Part shown: positions 60,607-64,000 of the stretch, in pieces | Layout of the letters: every line of letters starts with the position of its first letter | Numbering within the stretch: position 1 is the stretch's first letter | DNA from: Amphirosellinia nigrospora | Lineage: Eukaryota > Ascomycota > Sordariomycetes > Xylariales > Xylariaceae | Direction: 5' to 3' | Assembly (NCBI GenBank): GCA_004123355.1 | Contig: SCHM01000001.1 | Span: 12,286,193-12,350,192, forward strand | Length of the DNA stretch: 64,000 nt | Notes under the pieces: generated by a model | The model's database searches: none | What the model was told of the DNA's origin: nothing | What the model saw: only the letters and a program-made list of their open reading frames with translations | Program-made: the position numbers and the translations under genes

Positions 60607-62249
60607 ATGACGGGCTCAGACACCGAGGCCTCTACGGTCCATCCAGATAATTACTACGACATATCGACAAAGGGCGACGACCGAATAGCAGATTTATCAG
60701 GGAAAACTTCTATAGAGCTCACATCAATACATCAAACATCGTCTAGAGAAACCTCGAAGAATGACATAGAGAAGGGCGACGCCGATTTACCACCACAAGC
60801 ACCCGGACCCCGCCGGGCCTCAATCCGAGTGACTTCCCGGATGGTGGCTGGGAGGCCGTAAGTATTTTCATATTCTTCATTCGTTAGCTCTCGCTGGCTT
60901 CTAGGTGCTGTCTTCTCCAAACGAGCCTACTTGATCTGGAACGCCGCGAGAAGCATATTCCCCTATCAACATAGCTACTAACCATACACATCCACAGTGG
61001 CTAGTAGTCGTTGGCGGGTCATTAATTCTGTTCTGCTCATTCGGCATCATCAACTGCTCCGGCGTCTTCGTGCAATACTATGTCAACGGGCCGCTATCCA
61101 ACTACAGCTCCTCCGACATAACATGGATCACCTCGCTCCAGGCCTTCTTGCTCTCGGGGTCTAACCTCGTCATGGGCCGCATATTCGACAGCTACGGGAC
61201 GCGCTGGATCCTGCCGATCGGCACCGTGGTTTACTCGCTCGGCCTGATGCTTCTGTCGTTGTCGACCGAGTTTTACCAGATCATCCTCACGCAGGGCATC
61301 ATCTGCGGCATCGGCGCCGCCGCCGTGTTCAACTGCGCCACCAACTCCACTCTCACCTGGTTCTTCAAACATCGCGCCGCGGCCCTGGGCATCGTGGTGG
61401 CGGGCTCCTCCCTGGGCGGCATCGTGCTCCCCATCCTGATGAGCCATCTGATCCCCCGCATCGGCTTCCCCTGGACGGTGCGCATTCTCGGGTTCATCGT
61501 GCTCCTGTTCTGCGGCATCGCGTCCGTCACAGTGAAGTCTCGTCTTCCACCTCGGCCGACGCCCTTCCATTTCAGCGAACTCACCAAGCCGTTCAAAGAA
61601 CTGCGATTCAGCCTCGTTGTGGCGGCCTCCTTCTTTTTTTCTGGGGTCTCTACCTGCCGTTCAACTACCTGAACATCCAAGCCCAGCAGCAGGGCATCGA
61701 TCCAGTTCTGATCCCCTACCTTCTGCCGATTGTGAACGCGGTCAGGTAAGCTATAACCCCCGAGGAATCCCCATCGCGGGGAAACGTAGTCTAGTATAGA
61801 TGCTAACGTGGTGGCGGTATAGTATCCCCGGCCGAATCATTCCCGGCATCGCCGCCGACCATCTGGGCCGCTTCAACACGATCATCCTAGTCACCGGGCT
61901 ATCTGCCATCATCACTCTCGCGCTATGGGTCCCCGGTAACACGACGGGGACCACCATCGGCTTCGGCGCCATCTACGGGTTCACGTCGGGCGGCTTCATC
62001 TCGCTAGTGCCCGCCATCATCGCGCAGATCAGCGACCTGCGCGAGATCGGCACGCGAAGCGGCGCCCTGCTGTTCGTCGGCTCCCTCGGCTCGCTCACGG
62101 GGTCCCCCATCGCCGGCGCCATCGTCACCGCGCAAAAGGGGGATTACCTCGGCCTGAAGCTCTTCAACGGCTTCTCATTACTCGTCGGTTGTATATTCCT
62201 GGTAATCGCGCGCGCCGTGCAGGTCAAGTTCAAGCCCGTCAAGATTTAG
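60607..62249 (+). CDS. MFS transporter of the monocarboxylate-transporter type
   Basis: Begins with a hydrophilic cytosolic tail (MTGSDTEASTVHPDNYYD), then the family hallmark FPDGGWEAWLVVVGGS at the first helix, split by an intron at 60858-60997 that carries a branch site CTACTAACC. Twelve-helix pattern: ITWITSLQAFLLSGSNLVMG followed by RIFDSYGTRW, TQGIICGIGAAAVFNC, ALGIVVAGSSLGG and RIGFPWTVRILGFIVLLF. A second intron, 61746-61822, precedes SIPGRIIPGIAADHLGRFN and a C-terminal half with FGAIYGFTSGGFISLVPA and SGALLFVGSLGSLTGSPIAG. Two breaks fit single missing bases: the C run 60808-60811 and the T run 61634-61640. Members carry monocarboxylates, riboflavin or secondary metabolites; it may export the cluster product. 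Confidence 0.88.
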
Positions 62250-64000
62250 GGGCTAACGAGTTCGAACGTAATTAATGACAAAGGCGGGGTTTGGCCGCCA
62301 TGGAATTGGGCGATGTGTGTTTTGGGTTTATTTTGCATTTGAGCGGAATCTGCATATCACGATAGAATAGCATACATACCTAGGTAATAGACGCCATCGG
62401 TGGCTTTGGTTTTTGCTTTTGCTTTTTGAAAACAGTAACTGGAACTAGTACCGCGCGACATGTCAAAAAATGGTACAATGTTCACGTGCACGCGGGTTTC
62501 TTGCCTCCGGCATTCGAGCGATGATTTAAATGACGTTGTACGGGAGTTGCAAAACCAACAGCTCCAGATGAATACGGTCACGATGAGCCGCTAAAATGAT
62601 CACCCCGCCACTACCGATAAAGTCACCGTTGTGATGTGCAACCTTGACTCGCAACCACGCTACCGCCATTGTTGTATTACTCGTTGTTTTCATGCTCCTC
62701 TTCGGCCCCGTCGCCGAAAGCTCACTCTGCGGCCGGATTGGACGACGGAGACTACAGTTACCGTTGTATCCGATCCTCTTAAGCAACTAGGGAAAGTCTC
62801 CGTTGTTTCGTGGCTGATCTCAGTCTCCTAAATGCCGCTTTACTATTCTCGTTCATCCGCCCGGCATCGTATCTATGTTATCGGAGTTGCGGCAGCTGTT
62901 ACTGAGTAGCCATACTCCTCCCGGTTTTCATCTCGTGTTGTATACCAGGATGATAGGGAGGTGTGATGCGATAGTGGAAGCCGTAAGATGGTGCAAATAG
63001 GGGTATAAGAAGTAATTGACAGTGAGAAACCCAGGATTTCTATCATTAATGTTTTAAGACAACCGGAGGTGCCTTCCGTATCTCATTCAAGTAAATATTT
63101 TTTGCTCTTTGGGCAGTATTTCACCACAACTGATACCTAGTTCTAGTTAGTAGTTAGTAAGTTCACCGTCCGAACACAACTCGGACATTAGGATTACAAC
63201 AGGGGCATATCACATTATGAGTAAGATCATGATAGCTTGCTAGTATTTTATTCTTGTTTTTGATAATATTCTACTTTACTAAATCTATCATCATGCATAT
63301 GAGCTTTCCAGCCACCAATAATGCACAATAAGGGTATTTTATCGACTTCCTTTGGGAGACGTCGCTACTAATGCGATGGTATCGTCTCGATATCAGCACT
63401 CCCATAATCGCCATGCCAATCGACGGCGCACCGGTGATCGAGCTGGGGTTTACCCCTAAGCTTTTCGTGTAGCATGGTAATTACCATGCCCACACACACC
63501 TCGATCTACTTCGCCGCGTTTATATGTGCGGCACACCACCGACTAGCGATGACGTGTTCCACTAGCCCAATAGATCTAACCTCTTGTCCTAAATCCGAAC
63601 AGGCACATATTGCCTGCCGAGGAGACGTGACAGGGGCGCCCTGCGGATCATCTCCTATAGCTAGGTACGTGATTAACGTGATAGGAGTGTGGTGAGCATT
63701 GCTCCCTTCTAGAGACTTGTTCTCTATAGTCCCTTCATCCAACCTATGCAACGTCGACGCAGATCCAAGTTTCTTGCTGGGTCCGAAATAAAAGAGGCGT
63801 TAAGGGGCCGTCGGAAAGCTCCGCGTATGTCTGAGATAAGTGCATTCACGTGGTCAGGCGTGTTGTAATACTTCGCCCTTCAACCCCTATCCTGGTTTTC
63901 ATAGCCCGCATGTTTGTTTGAGAGCCCAGGTACGAAGAGACGCCCACGCCAGCACCGTGTTTTTTTGTGACCGAATCAACAAGGTTCAACCACCCTTCCA
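62250..64000. other. Intergenic region to the end of the window, no convincing gene
   Basis: About 1.75 kb. The frames present (for example 62526-62786 minus and 63506-63751 minus) are short and lack any motif I recognise. No RNA gene or repeat was identified. Confidence 0.5.

Noticed and set aside
1-64000. CRISPR array, bacterial operons, phage or viral genes
   Set aside because: Introns, RIP and gene families all indicate a filamentous fungus, and no regularly spaced repeat array was found.

Overview
The window looks like a chromosomal segment of a filamentous ascomycete (Pezizomycotina). Genes carry short introns (about 49-150 nt) with GT-AG ends and CTAAC-like branch sites. There is a non-reducing polyketide synthase of purely fungal type, Sulfotransfer_4, fungal-rhodopsin and AIM24 families, and an AT-rich island of about 14.7 kb whose repeats differ almost only by C-to-T and G-to-A changes, the mark of repeat-induced point mutation (RIP). 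A Sordariomycete is my guess, not a demonstration.

Layout. 1-432: end of a reductase with a 2Fe-2S ferredoxin domain. 622-7302 (minus): SAT-KS-AT-PT-ACP-TE polyketide synthase. 8296-22982: RIP-degraded island holding two nested LTR-type elements; the inner one has clear LTRs and a 5-bp target duplication. 23947-39607: sulfotransferase-like protein, three cytochrome P450s, two berberine-bridge-type FAD oxidases and a short-chain dehydrogenase, read as tailoring genes. 41305-42711: fungal rhodopsin-type membrane protein. 46554-47108: F-box-like protein. 48037-51128: membrane-anchored amidohydrolase. 53641-55368: MFS transporter broken by a hAT-type MITE. 57679-58960: AIM24, a conserved mitochondrial gene that probably lies outside the cluster. 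60607-62249: second MFS transporter of the monocarboxylate type.

Likely joint function (inference): the synthase builds an aromatic polyketide; FAD oxidases, P450s and the dehydrogenase oxidise and reduce it; the sulfotransferase-like protein may modify it; the transporters may export it. The RIP island lies between the synthase and all tailoring genes, so the cluster is physically split by heterochromatin-prone DNA. I cannot name the product.

Caution on data quality: nearly every gene, including AIM24, is interrupted by one-base shifts, mostly single missing bases in G, C or T runs, while the flanking frames stay well conserved. Base-calling indels explain this better than gene decay, so most genes are annotated as genes spanning these shifts. 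The disrupted MFS gene at 53641-55368 is different: an inserted element with a target duplication breaks it.
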